Counted from the first letter of the stretch, positions 43,617-52,193 are shown. The stretch: 64,000 nucleotides of DNA from Spirosoma sp. KCTC 42546 (GCF_006965485.1 NZ_CP041360.1:7606501-7670500), one strand, 5' to 3'. A program made the numbers and translations. The notes: a model not told the origin generated them from the sequence alone.

Positions 43617-45152
43617 ATGAAAAAGACATTCTTATATATACCATTAGCGGCCTTGCTCCTGACCACGAGCAGTTGCGACAAAGGGTTCGATGAACTAAAC
43701 GTTAACCCAACGGCAGCCACAACGCTTAATCCAGTTTTTACGTTCAACAACGCCATGGTTGGCACCTCTTTCCCTGGCGGTATACTGACCTTTGAGGAGC
43801 CCACCGTTCAGCAGATGTTTACGCCAAACTCAGGGATCGTGGCCGGTGGCAATTTCAACATCGATAATCGCGGCCCCTCAGGTGTTAATGGCGCTATCTG
43901 GCGGCAGTATTACCAGAATGTGGTTCGGTATCTGGTCGATGTAGTCAATCAAACCAAATCAGATGCTAACCGGGCTAATCTTTATAATATGGCCCGCATC
44001 TGGAAGGCCTATACATTCTCTGTACTCACAGATACCTATGGTGACATACCGTATTCTCAGGCAGGTCTAGGGTATATTTCAGCAAACGTTGTGCCCAAAT
44101 ATGATACCCAAGAGAGTATTTATAATGATCTGATCAAAGAACTAACTGAGGCAACGACTGCGCTGGATGCTAGCAAGCCTACGGAAGCCGGTGAAATCAC
44201 CTATGGGGGCGATGTTGCGAAATGGAAAAAATTCGGCAATTCGCTCCTGCTTCGTGTGGGTATGCGCCTGTCGAAAGTAAATCCGACGTTGGCACAATCG
44301 ACCGTGCAGAAAGCAGTTGCCGGCGGGCTACAACAGTCAAATGCCGACAATGCGCTGGTTAAAAATAACGCCAACTATACGAATGGTGTGGGGGCAACGC
44401 TCAATTCAACGGAAGCGGCCAACTACTACCTAACTAGTACATTTGTCAATTACCTGAAGTCAACCTCCGATCCTCGACTCGCATCCATTGCCGTACGTTA
44501 TGTAGGTGCGAAAAGTGGGCCTGAACAAACGGCGGCCAAAGCCAACCGCGACCCTGCGGTGCAAATTGGTATGCCCATGGGTTACGATAATGGTACTATT
44601 GCTGATCGCGCAGTGATTGATATTGGTACTCGTGAATTTTATGGTTACTCGCAACTAGATCGGACCCGGATGGGCAGTCAGTTTGCGCCCTGTTACTTAG
44701 TGACCTATGCACAAACTCAACTGCTCCTGGCTGAAGCCGCTCAACGAGGCTGGACTACTGGTAACGCGGCTGATTTTTATAATGCAGGTGTTACAGCGCA
44801 CATGAAACAACTGGGCGATTACGATGCTACATCGCTGGTTTCCGACGCAAACATTGCGGCTTACCTCCAGAAAAATCCATATGATGCTGCTAAAGGCTAC
44901 GAGTTGATCAATACACAGTATTGGATTGCCTCTTTCCTGAATGGACCGGAAGTATTCGCTAATTTCCGGCGGAGCGGCTTCCCTGCCCTGACACCGAACC
45001 CATACCCGGGCAAGGAAATCAAGGGAAATTTCATCTACCGCTTATCCTATCCAGATTCTGAGCAATCGGTTAACACGGCTAACCGTCAGGAAGCCGTTAC
45101 CCGGCAAGGCCCTGATAATCTGGACACCCACGTGTGGTGGGATAAACAATAA
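43617..45152 (+). CDS. SusD/RagB family outer-membrane lipoprotein
   Basis: A 511-residue lipoprotein: MKKTFLYIPLAALLLTTSSC with the lipid-modified Cys at residue 20, then DKGFDELNVNPTAAT, the SusD-type opening found in the SusD-like_2 group. Helical repeats follow (YYQNVVRYLVDVVNQTKSDA, YNMARIWKAYTFSVLTDTYG DIPYS, TQLLLAEAAQRGWTTGNAAD). It caps the SusC barrel encoded just upstream and binds the imported compound. The 110-bp gap to SusC is mostly a palindrome, so the two may be expressed at different levels. Confidence 0.94.
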   Translation: MKKTFLYIPLAALLLTTSSCDKGFDELNVNPTAATTLNPVFTFNNAMVGTSFPGGILTFEEPTVQQMFTPNSGIVAGGNFNIDNRGPSGVNGAIWRQYYQNVVRYLVDVVNQTKSDANRANLYNMARIWKAYTFSVLTDTYGDIPYSQAGLGYISANVVPKYDTQESIYNDLIKELTEATTALDASKPTEAGEITYGGDVAKWKKFGNSLLLRVGMRLSKVNPTLAQSTVQKAVAGGLQQSNADNALVKNNANYTNGVGATLNSTEAANYYLTSTFVNYLKSTSDPRLASIAVRYVGAKSGPEQTAAKANRDPAVQIGMPMGYDNGTIADRAVIDIGTREFYGYSQLDRTRMGSQFAPCYLVTYAQTQLLLAEAAQRGWTTGNAADFYNAGVTAHMKQLGDYDATSLVSDANIAAYLQKNPYDAAKGYELINTQYWIASFLNGPEVFANFRRSGFPALTPNPYPGKEIKGNFIYRLSYPDSEQSVNTANRQEAVTRQGPDNLDTHVWWDKQ

Positions 45153-45189
45153 CTCAGTCTATCTTTTTTCTTAACCTAAACTAAGTGCT

Positions 45190-45223
45190 ACAAGCCCGAC
45201 CAATTGGTTGGGCTTGTTTGTTA
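45190..45223 (+). terminator. terminator after SusD
   Basis: ACAAGCCCGACC and GGTTGGGCTTGT form a stem around AATT, followed by TTTGTT. It lies 38 nt after the SusD stop. Confidence 0.82.
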
Positions 45224-45307
45224 ATCAGTAAGCTGGTTTTGCCAACATTTGTATAGACATAATGTTGACTAGATCAAGCATAGTATGATCGTTAAGCAAA
45301 CCCTTGT

Positions 45308-46087
45308 ATGGCGAATACCCTTAGTGATGATCAGATCCAGGAATTTATTCAGAATGGCTTTGTTCGAATCGACGAGGCTTTTTCGGAAGAATTGGCGCAG
45401 GAAGGCCGAGCCATTTTGTGGACAGACACAGGCTGTGACCCAGAGGATCCAGCCACCTGGACACAACCCGTTATTCGGCTGGGGGGCTATGATCAGGAAC
45501 CCTTCCGCCTAGCCGCTAACACACCCAGGTTGATCTCTGCCTACGATCAGTTGGTTGGTGCTGGTCGTTGGGAAGCGCGCAACAGCCTGGGTACGTTTCC
45601 AATTCGTTTCCCAAGTCCCGATGATCCGGGTGATACCGGATGGCATGCCGAAGCTAGTTTTGCAGGCCCCGACGGTTCGTGGCGATTAAATGTAAACTCA
45701 ACTGGCCGGGCCTTATTGATGCTCTTTTTGTTTTCTGATGTTGATGGTCTGGATGCGCCCACCCGAATTTTAGTAGGCTCGCATCTGGATGTTCCCAAAC
45801 TTCTGGAACCAGCCGGTGAAGCTGGTTTATCCTTCATCGAGTTAGCCGAAAAATTCGGACCATCACTTGATCGCCCAGTTAGTTTGGCAACCGGAAAAGC
45901 AGGCACCGTGTATCTATGCCACCCGTTTTTAATTCATGCCGCCCAGCCTCATCAGGGCACAAATCCCCGATTTATGGCGCAGCCACCACTTCTTCCGGCC
46001 GAACCCCTCCAACTGGAGCGAGCCGATGGTAACTATTCACCCGTTGAACAGGCCATTCGGTTGGGATTGCAACAAGAGAAAATATAA
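45308..46087 (+). CDS. PhyH-like dioxygenase with H-x-E metal motif
   Basis: A 259-residue protein of the phytanoyl-CoA dioxygenase type: LSDDQIQEFIQNGFVRIDEA opens as in the family. The metal motif is GWHAEASF, with H113 and E115 where most members have H-x-D, and the second His is in CHPFLIHAAQPHQG (H205, H210 or H215), with R221 as candidate oxoglutarate contact. An H-x-E triad is found in some Fe(II)/2-oxoglutarate enzymes, so activity is plausible. It stands alone behind the SusC/SusD pair with a terminator between and is convergent with EgtD. A relationship with the PhyH gene at 39000 is suggested by location, but the sequences are distant. Confidence 0.83.
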   Translation: MANTLSDDQIQEFIQNGFVRIDEAFSEELAQEGRAILWTDTGCDPEDPATWTQPVIRLGGYDQEPFRLAANTPRLISAYDQLVGAGRWEARNSLGTFPIRFPSPDDPGDTGWHAEASFAGPDGSWRLNVNSTGRALLMLFLFSDVDGLDAPTRILVGSHLDVPKLLEPAGEAGLSFIELAEKFGPSLDRPVSLATGKAGTVYLCHPFLIHAAQPHQGTNPRFMAQPPLLPAEPLQLERADGNYSPVEQAIRLGLQQEKI

Positions 46088-46151
46088 AACGCAAAGGTCG
46101 CGAAGTAGTTTTCATTGCGAGTTTTGCGCTTCCCTTTGCGTCTTTGCGTTA
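46088..46151. repeat. imperfect palindrome, CGCAAAG-word class
   Basis: AACGCAAAGGTCGCGAAG on the left and CTTCCCTTTGCGTCTTTGCGTT on the right are approximate reverse complements with CGCAAAG words in tandem. The element fills the whole 71-bp gap between two convergent genes, from the PhyH-like stop to near the EgtD stop. Confidence 0.78.
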
Positions 46152-46158
46152 ACCCTTC

Positions 46159-47214
46159 TCATCGTTCAAACACAACATCGGCAAAATAACCGTTGCTATC
46201 CGTGAACCAGCCAATTAGCGAAAACCCTGCCTGCTGAGCCAGATTTTCAATCTGCGCCCGCGTGAACTTCCGGGAAATCTCAGTATGAATGATTTCTCCG
46301 TACTCGAATGATACCTTCATATCAAGTGCTCCAATCTGAACGGTCTGGGCTTTCTGACTAACCAAATACGAGCGGGCCTCTCCCGTTTCGGGGTTATAGA
46401 CTTCGTAATGATCAAAAGCCGACAAATTGAAATCGGCATCGAGCTCCCGGTTGATCCGACGGAGCAGATTCAAATTGAAGGCGCGGGTCAGCCCCTGCTG
46501 GTCGTTGTAGGCGGCATGAATAATGGCCGGGTGTTTCTGTAAATCGAAGCCCGTTAGCACCAGATCGCCGGGTTGTAGCCGATCATGAAGTTGCTGATAA
46601 AAATCAAGGGCAGCATCGGGGGTAAAGTTGCCAATATTCGATCCCAGGAATAAAACAACCCGCCTAGCATCCGATTCTTCGGACAACTGTTGCAGCGCAT
46701 TGAAATAATCATCGTGCCGGGGATTAAGTCGCAAATCCGGCCATTTTTGACGTACATCGACCACTAAATCTTCAAGCGCATCAACAGATATATCAACCGG
46801 CGTATAGGCAAAGTTGGCGTTTTTATCGGCAAAAAAACCAAGCAAAATCTTGGTTTTCAGGCCATCGCCCGCACCCAGTTCAACCAGTTCAAACGGGCGA
46901 CCATCGGGCGTAAACTGCTTGAGAAAATCCTCCTTATATGTATTTAGAATTTCATACTCCGACCGGGTCAGGTAGTATTCCGGTGCGTGCATAATTTCCT
47001 GAAATAACCGACTTCCTTCGGCATCATAGAAAAACCGGGATGACAATCGTTTCGGCGTTGTCTGTAAACCCATACGCACTTCGTCCGCGAGGGGTGAGGT
47101 GCTCGGGGCAGGGGTCAGGGTATCAAGATCAATAACGGCTGACTCCAGGTCCATGCCCTGCTCCTCGCTCCCCGCCCCCTGCTCAAACCTCCATGCGTCC
47201 TGCACCAAGCTCAT
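46159..47214 (-). CDS. egtD: EgtD-type L-histidine N-alpha-methyltransferase
   Basis: The enzyme trimethylates histidine to hercynine with three S-adenosylmethionines, the first step of ergothioneine synthesis. Typical parts: TTPKRLSSRFFYDAEGSRLF, YYLTRSEYEIL, FELVELGAGDGLKTKILL (SAM site), VLFLGSNIGNF, LVLTGFDLQKHP and the terminal FSLIGWFTDSNGYFADVVF. The start at 47214 overlaps the EgtB stop as ATGA. Residues about 10-47 (FEQGAGSEEQG to TPAPSTSPLADEV) are an extra N-terminal stretch whose DNA (47089-47184) is a G/C-rich inverted repeat, probably a palindrome captured in frame. An ATG at 47154 would skip half of it. Confidence 0.93.
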   Translation of the reverse strand: MSLVQDAWRFEQGAGSEEQGMDLESAVIDLDTLTPAPSTSPLADEVRMGLQTTPKRLSSRFFYDAEGSRLFQEIMHAPEYYLTRSEYEILNTYKEDFLKQFTPDGRPFELVELGAGDGLKTKILLGFFADKNANFAYTPVDISVDALEDLVVDVRQKWPDLRLNPRHDDYFNALQQLSEESDARRVVLFLGSNIGNFTPDAALDFYQQLHDRLQPGDLVLTGFDLQKHPAIIHAAYNDQQGLTRAFNLNLLRRINRELDADFNLSAFDHYEVYNPETGEARSYLVSQKAQTVQIGALDMKVSFEYGEIIHTEISRKFTRAQIENLAQQAGFSLIGWFTDSNGYFADVVFER

Positions 47215-48425
47215 TTCGCCAGGCGTATCCCCGTGTATTGCCATCGTTTGTCTGGTTGAAAAAAATTACGATACGTAGATCTCGAATGCCCTTCGGGAGT
47301 AGCCACCGAAGCTCCCCGTAGCACCATTTGTCCACTCATGAATTTACCATTGTATTCGCCCACAGCGCCCTCAGCCGTTATGAATCCCGGATAGGGTAGA
47401 TAAGCGGAGTTTGTCCACTCCCAACGCGAACCCCAATTAAGTTGATCAGCTCCTGAATCCACGGCGGCCGAGTCCACGGCGGCAACTTCCCATTCAAATT
47501 CGGTGGGCAGTCGCATACCCCGCCAACGAGCGTAGGCATCTGCTTCGTAGTAGCTAATATGGCAAACGGGAGCAGCTAGGTCGACGGGTTGGAGTCCACC
47601 AAATGTATAATTCCACCACTCGCCATCAATCTGATGCCAGTATAAAGGAGACTTAATAGTGTTGATGTTCACCCATGCCCACCCATCCGACAGCCAGTGT
47701 CGAAAGTTCTGATAAGCACCGGCTTTAATAAACTCCAGGTATTCCCCATTTGTGACCAAATTTCCAGCCAGCGTAGTTTCGTTCAGATAGACCTTATGTC
47801 GGCCCAGTTCATTATCGAAGCAGAACGATTCAGGGTTGTCTGCTGGACTCGAAGATGAGGGATAGCCAACCCAATAGACGCCTTCCCTAACTACAATTGA
47901 CGGGTTGAGCGTTTGCACTTGATGCTCAAAAATGGGCATCTCAATAGCTGGCAACAACGGATTATTGCCCAGAATGTACTTTATATCAGTAATGAGCAAC
48001 TCCTGATGTTGCTGCTCGTGATTCAGACCCAACACAATGAGTGTCTGAAGGTCGGGAGGCAGATTGGTGGTGTTTAAGAAGTGGCTCATGTGCTCATCTA
48101 CATAAGCACGATAGGCATATACGCCTGACACCGTCGGGCGGCTCAGGTTACCCCGATCTGTTCGCAGTACCCGCTTCCCAACCGTTTCGTAGTAGCTATT
48201 GAATACATAACTGAAATCATCGTGAAATGTACGATAACCGTGTGCGTTTGGGACTAGAATAAATGTTTCCCAGAACCAGGTTGTATGCCCCAGATGCCAT
48301 TTAGGCGGACTAACATCAACAACGGGCTGCACAACATAGTCTTCTGTTTCAAGCCCTTTGCAAATGGTTTCAGAATGTGCCCTTACCCGAAGGTATTGTT
48401 CTGTAAATGTCTGTTCAGCAATCAT
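47211..48425 (-). CDS. egtB: EgtB-type sulfoxide synthase for ergothioneine
   Basis: The 404-residue protein has an N-terminal DinB-like helical domain and a C-terminal formylglycine-generating-enzyme-like domain. The iron-binding histidines are H47 in HLGHTTWFWETF and H136 and H140 in NHEQQHQELL. The C-terminal domain shows NGEYLEFIKAGAY, YEADAYARWRGMRLPTEFEW and VLRGASVATPEGHSRSTYRN. EgtB joins hercynine with cysteine or gamma-glutamylcysteine and oxygen; which thiol is used here cannot be told. EgtD follows with a 4-bp overlap, so the two steps are coupled. Later steps (EgtC, EgtE-like lyase) are not seen nearby. An alternative would be an ovothiol-type synthase, but EgtD next door argues for ergothioneine. 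Confidence 0.93.
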   Translation of the reverse strand: MIAEQTFTEQYLRVRAHSETICKGLETEDYVVQPVVDVSPPKWHLGHTTWFWETFILVPNAHGYRTFHDDFSYVFNSYYETVGKRVLRTDRGNLSRPTVSGVYAYRAYVDEHMSHFLNTTNLPPDLQTLIVLGLNHEQQHQELLITDIKYILGNNPLLPAIEMPIFEHQVQTLNPSIVVREGVYWVGYPSSSSPADNPESFCFDNELGRHKVYLNETTLAGNLVTNGEYLEFIKAGAYQNFRHWLSDGWAWVNINTIKSPLYWHQIDGEWWNYTFGGLQPVDLAAPVCHISYYEADAYARWRGMRLPTEFEWEVAAVDSAAVDSGADQLNWGSRWEWTNSAYLPYPGFITAEGAVGEYNGKFMSGQMVLRGASVATPEGHSRSTYRNFFQPDKRWQYTGIRLAK

Positions 48426-48435
48426 TCAGAGGCTT

Positions 48436-48537
48436 ATTGTTTACGGTATTAGGTTCACGGTGTGGGGCACATCAGTTGCTCGGCAAATCCTCCGTTGCGG
48501 TCAGCCACCGTAAACCTTATATCGTAAACCGAATACC
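48436..48537. repeat. imperfect palindrome, TTTACGG-word class
   Basis: Left arm near 48436-48463 (GTTTACGGTATTAGG, CACGGTGTGG) and right arm near 48502-48537 (CCACCGTAAACC, ATCGTAAACCG) are reverse complements with transition-type differences. The right arm ends 11 nt before the UBP stop codon; the left starts 10 nt before the EgtB start. Confidence 0.75.
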
Positions 48538-48548
48538 ATTCTCCTTGT

Positions 48549-48821
48549 TCAATACCCGGCCATTTGCTCATCAACGAAGCACCAGAGCCACCGTTCGCCA
48601 GGCTCTGACGAGATCACAACCGGATGCTCGCTAGCCAGAAAATGTTTCGTTGCGTGTTTGTTGGGCGATGAATCGCAGCAGAGCGTTGTCCCGCAGGTTT
48701 GGCAGGTCCGTAAGTGTACCCATGAGTCGCCGGTTTTGATGCACTCTTCACATACGTATTCGCGAGCGGTGCGGATTTCCGTCAGAGAAGCCAGGTGGTC
48801 GCAGATAGTTTTTTTGAGCAT
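48549..48821 (-). CDS. UBP-type zinc-finger protein
   Basis: The 90-residue protein is a single ZnF-UBP domain: C-x-x-H at CDHL, VCEECIKTGDSWVHLRTCQT and CGTTLCCDSSPNKHATKHFL with many Cys and His zinc ligands, followed by HPVVISSEPGERWLWCFVDE. In eukaryotes the fold binds the free C-terminus of ubiquitin; bacterial copies occur alone and their ligand is unknown. Here it is encoded between EgtB and the response-regulator/reductase fusion on the same strand. I associate this gene with such reductase and kinase genes in other bacteria, which suggests a shared pathway. Confidence 0.9.
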   Translation of the reverse strand: MLKKTICDHLASLTEIRTAREYVCEECIKTGDSWVHLRTCQTCGTTLCCDSSPNKHATKHFLASEHPVVISSEPGERWLWCFVDEQMAGY

Positions 48822-48822
48822 G

Positions 48823-48893
48823 GGATAGGGGGTTATAGGGTATGGTATAGCTGACGCAAAAGCAATATATCATACACCTTATATCATACATCC
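48823..48893. repeat. imperfect palindrome, GGTATAG/CTATACC-word class
   Basis: GGATAGGGGGTTATAGGG and TATGGTATAG on the left are matched by CATACACCTTATATCATACATCC on the right, with several transition-type differences. It fills the gap between the reductase-fusion stop and the UBP start. Confidence 0.65.
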
Positions 48894-48894
48894 G

Positions 48895-50556
48895 TTAAAA
48901 TTCTGCCAGGTATTTATGCACAAAGCTCACAGCCATGGCACCCTCCCCTACGGCTGAAGCTACGCGATTCATGGCACCAGCGCGTACATCGCCAGCGGCA
49001 AAAATGCCTGCGCTGCATGTTTCGAGCAGGTATGGCTCCCGGTCATGTTTCCAAACCTGTTTAAAATCAGCGTAACGAGCCAGATCACGCCCAGTGGCAA
49101 TAAACCCTTTGGGATCTTTAATGATGTTCATCTCGATCCAGTCGGTGAAGGGTTTTGTACCGATGAAAATGAATAATCCAGCCGCCTTCACCGTCCGACG
49201 TTCGTGCGAATCCATATTTTCCAGCACCAGACATTCTAACTGTTCGTTACCCAACCCCTCAACCACTTCAGTACAGCCTAGGAGGGTAATGTTTGGAGTC
49301 CGGTTGATCTGGTCAATAAGATACTGCGACATAGTTTCGGACAAATCGGGCCGACGCACGCAAATAAACACCTCGGACGCAGTTCTGGACAGATACATAG
49401 CACCCTGGCCCGCGGAATTACCCCCGCCAACAATATAAACCGGCTTCCCTTTAAAGGCATAGGCTTCAGTAGTAGCAGCTCCGTAATAAACGCCAGCCCC
49501 CGTAAACTTATCGAGGCTTTCGTTCTCCAGTTTGTGGTACGCTACACCCGTGCTCAACACGATGGCCCGCGCAACTACCTCGCTGTCGTCAGACATTTTT
49601 ATGTGCTTGTACTGTCCCTGCGATTTAATCGATACCACCTCCTGAGGAGCCAGAAACTCGACGCCAAATCGTTGTGCCTGGGTAATGGCACGTCGGGTGA
49701 GGTCGGCACCGCTCAGGCCGTTAGGAAAGCCAAGATAATTTTCAATCCGCGAACTCGTACCCGCCTGCCCACCGGGCGCACGTTTATCGACCAGAATAGT
49801 TTTTAAGCCTTCGGAACCCCCATAAACGGCAGCGGCCAGTCCGGCGGGGCCAGCCCCAATAATAGCCAGATCGTACAAATCCTGGGACGCTTTGGGTTGT
49901 AACCCCAATTTGCCACCCAGTTCAGCAATGGTTGGCTGCGTCAGTATTGAGCCATCGTCAAGAACAACAACGGGTAAATCAGTTCGGCTTAGACCGTGTA
50001 AGTCAATCAGTTCCTGCGCCTGAGGGTCGTTTTCAATGTCGAGCCACTGATACGGGAACAGGTTACCCGACAGGAAATCCTTTAACTCATGCGACTGCGA
50101 GGAAAACTGGTAACCCACTAGTTTTAATCCGTCAAAAGCGGGTCGATAGTCAGAAAACCAGTCGCCGAGCAGATCGTCCAGAACGGGGTAGAGTTTTTCT
50201 TCGGGCGGGTCCCAGGGCTTGGCAATGTAGTAATCTAACTGAACCTCATTAATGGCCCGCACAGCCGCATCGGTATCCGAATACGCGGTGAGCAACGTTC
50301 GTTTGGCATTCGGGAACCACTTACGAGCCTGGATCAGAAACTCAACGCCCGTCATATCCGGCATTCGCTGATCGGATAGAAACAGGGCTACTTCTTCTCC
50401 CCGTTTCTTCAACTCAGGCAGTGAATCAAGCGCTTCCCGAGCCGAACTGGTGGCCATAATCCGGTATTTTTTTCGATACTGCTTGCGCAAATCCTGCTGG
50501 ATGGCCTGCAATACCTGAGGGTCGTCGTCAATAGCAAAAATGATAGGAAGGCGCAT
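48895..50556 (-). CDS. response regulator fused to glutaredoxin-like and thioredoxin-reductase-like domains, cysteine pair absent
   Basis: The start at 50556 gives MRLPIIFAIDDDPQVLQAIQ. Residues 1-135 are a receiver domain with acidic cluster D10-D12, phospho-acceptor D62 in LSDQRMPD and K113 in IAKPWDPPEE. Residues about 142-220 look like a glutaredoxin fold (LKLVGYQFSSQSHELKDFL, LPVVVLDDGS), but the Cys-x-x-Cys site reads SSQSHE. Residues about 228-553 are a pyridine nucleotide-disulfide reductase with FAD loop G234-A-G-P-A-G and NAD loop GGGNSAGQG (377-385). Where thioredoxin reductase has CATC, this has YYGAATTEA (357-365). It probably oxidises NAD(P)H but lacks the redox disulfide. The sensor kinase gene is 94 bp upstream on the same strand. 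Confidence 0.92.
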   Translation of the reverse strand: MRLPIIFAIDDDPQVLQAIQQDLRKQYRKKYRIMATSSAREALDSLPELKKRGEEVALFLSDQRMPDMTGVEFLIQARKWFPNAKRTLLTAYSDTDAAVRAINEVQLDYYIAKPWDPPEEKLYPVLDDLLGDWFSDYRPAFDGLKLVGYQFSSQSHELKDFLSGNLFPYQWLDIENDPQAQELIDLHGLSRTDLPVVVLDDGSILTQPTIAELGGKLGLQPKASQDLYDLAIIGAGPAGLAAAVYGGSEGLKTILVDKRAPGGQAGTSSRIENYLGFPNGLSGADLTRRAITQAQRFGVEFLAPQEVVSIKSQGQYKHIKMSDDSEVVARAIVLSTGVAYHKLENESLDKFTGAGVYYGAATTEAYAFKGKPVYIVGGGNSAGQGAMYLSRTASEVFICVRRPDLSETMSQYLIDQINRTPNITLLGCTEVVEGLGNEQLECLVLENMDSHERRTVKAAGLFIFIGTKPFTDWIEMNIIKDPKGFIATGRDLARYADFKQVWKHDREPYLLETCSAGIFAAGDVRAGAMNRVASAVGEGAMAVSFVHKYLAEF

Positions 50557-50561
50557 AGTAT

Positions 50562-50656
50562 TTAATGTAAAATGAATAATGAATAATGATAAATGAGGCA
50601 TTCATGGAAGGCAGAATCATTATGCATTTTCCATTATGCATTGTACATTATCATTC
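50562..50656. repeat. imperfect palindrome, AATG-word class
   Basis: A run of AATGAATAATGAATAATG words (50564-50603) on the left is matched by CATTATGCATTTTCC, ATTATGCATTGTACATTATCATT on the right. The element fills the gap between the kinase and the reductase fusion and reaches the last codons of the kinase. Confidence 0.75.
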
Positions 50657-52066
50657 GACTGGTAAACAAATACTAAACTCTGTCCGGCCGGGTTCCGACT
50701 GGACTTTGATGGAGCCATTATGGTGTTTTATAACGCCCTGCACAATATCGAGGCCGAGGCCGGTACCTTTGCCAATCTCCTTGGTTGTAAAAAAGGGCTC
50801 GAATATTTTATCCTGAATATCCTTCGGAATACCCGTTCCGTTGTCAATTACTTTGGTCAACACAAACTCCATGTGCTCCTCCGATCGGCGATCCACCTGG
50901 CTACTAATTTCCAGTTGACCGCCATCGGGCAGGGCATCAATGGCGTTGTCGAACAGGTTGGTCCAGACCTGGTTCAGTTCGCCCGGCCAGCCACAAACAG
51001 CAGGCAGATCATCGGGCAGATTGAGTTTTACGCCAATGTGCTTACTCTTAACTTTATGATCTAACAGGATAAGCGTATTACGAATACCCTCTGCCAGTTG
51101 AATACGCTCTTTTCCCACACCCCGATCCATATGGGTGTAGTTTTTTATCGAATTGACCAGTGTTGAGATTCGTTTGGATGCCTCGCTAATATCCAGCACC
51201 AAATTTTCCGTTACCAGATTATTAACCAACCAACTAATCACACCGGCCAGATTATCATCCCCAATTTTTTCCAGAATCCAGTCCAGATCAGCTACGGTAA
51301 AACAGTACTCAACCAATGGTCCGGCCAGATCTACGGAATCATCAACTCCATGATCGTCGAGCCAGTCGGTAAGGTCATCTTCAAGACTACTCCGCTCAAG
51401 CAGGGTTAGTGGTTTTGCCGCACCCTTTGCCAGACACTGATCTAATTTCCCAAAAAATACGGTATTTACGGAGTCTACCTGTTCATCGGTCAGCTTGAGA
51501 TGCATGATGGTTTTAAAGGCCTCAGGCGTAGCCCGCATATGCGTTTTCAGCGTATCGGCAGATCGTACGACGGCGGCTACCGGGTTGTTCAGTTCATGCG
51601 CCAACCCGGCCGATAAACGCCCAAGTGACGCCATTTTCTCGTTCTGCTGCGTCAGCTTGGTAAAATCCCGAATGCGGGTGTTCATTTGATGAACAAACGT
51701 TTCGGTGAGTTCATAACAACTATGAATCAGATCAGGCAGGTGATCGCGGTGAAGCCGGAGTACATGGGTGGTCCGCTCCGCCATCATCCGATTCGGGATG
51801 CTTTTCATCCTTGAAAACGGCAGAACACCCAGAATAGAGTGGTCCTCATAGGTGATTAACTCGTCACCCATACCATTGGAGCCCGATTCGATCCGAATAC
51901 GCCCTTCCAGCAATAATACCAGATAATCAACGGGTTCATTCGGTTTATAAATAACCGTTTCGGCAGGAAAACTAACTTCTTCAGACCGATCAATAAGCCA
52001 CTGAAGCTGTTGATCAGGTACCTCAGCTAATGCCGGAAACTGCCGCAGGGTTTCTAGTAAATTCAT
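50651..52066 (-). CDS. sensor histidine kinase with cyclic-nucleotide-binding-like domain
   Basis: The start at 52066 gives MNLLETLRQFPALAEVPDQQ. Residues 1-130 form a CRP-type cNMP-binding-like domain (FPAETVIYKPNEPVDYLVLL, LEGRIRIESGSNG, LHRDHLPDLI). The kinase H-box is SLGRLSAGLAHELNNPVAAV with H157. A helical insert (about 190-300) separates it from the ATP-binding domain (N-box NLFDNAIDALPDGG, G1 DNGTGIP, FEPFFTTKEIGKGTGLGLDI). It has no membrane segment, so it senses something in the cytoplasm. The response-regulator/reductase fusion is encoded directly downstream and is the obvious phosphate acceptor. Confidence 0.93.
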   Translation of the reverse strand: MNLLETLRQFPALAEVPDQQLQWLIDRSEEVSFPAETVIYKPNEPVDYLVLLLEGRIRIESGSNGMGDELITYEDHSILGVLPFSRMKSIPNRMMAERTTHVLRLHRDHLPDLIHSCYELTETFVHQMNTRIRDFTKLTQQNEKMASLGRLSAGLAHELNNPVAAVVRSADTLKTHMRATPEAFKTIMHLKLTDEQVDSVNTVFFGKLDQCLAKGAAKPLTLLERSSLEDDLTDWLDDHGVDDSVDLAGPLVEYCFTVADLDWILEKIGDDNLAGVISWLVNNLVTENLVLDISEASKRISTLVNSIKNYTHMDRGVGKERIQLAEGIRNTLILLDHKVKSKHIGVKLNLPDDLPAVCGWPGELNQVWTNLFDNAIDALPDGGQLEISSQVDRRSEEHMEFVLTKVIDNGTGIPKDIQDKIFEPFFTTKEIGKGTGLGLDIVQGVIKHHNGSIKVQSEPGRTEFSICLPVE

Positions 52067-52193
52067 TGGGAAGAGAGGATTAACTACCAAAAAGGTAACG
52101 AATTGTTCGGACGATTGGTTACAGAATTGACTGATTGGCTAATAACTTCCCAAAAGTTCAATACTTTCGGGAGGCTGAACATTCTACTTTCTC

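Noticed and set aside
52162..52171. TACTTTCG as promoter of the ChaN gene
   Set aside because: Two positions off TAnnTTTG and the nearest TTG is 24 nt away; too weak to list.
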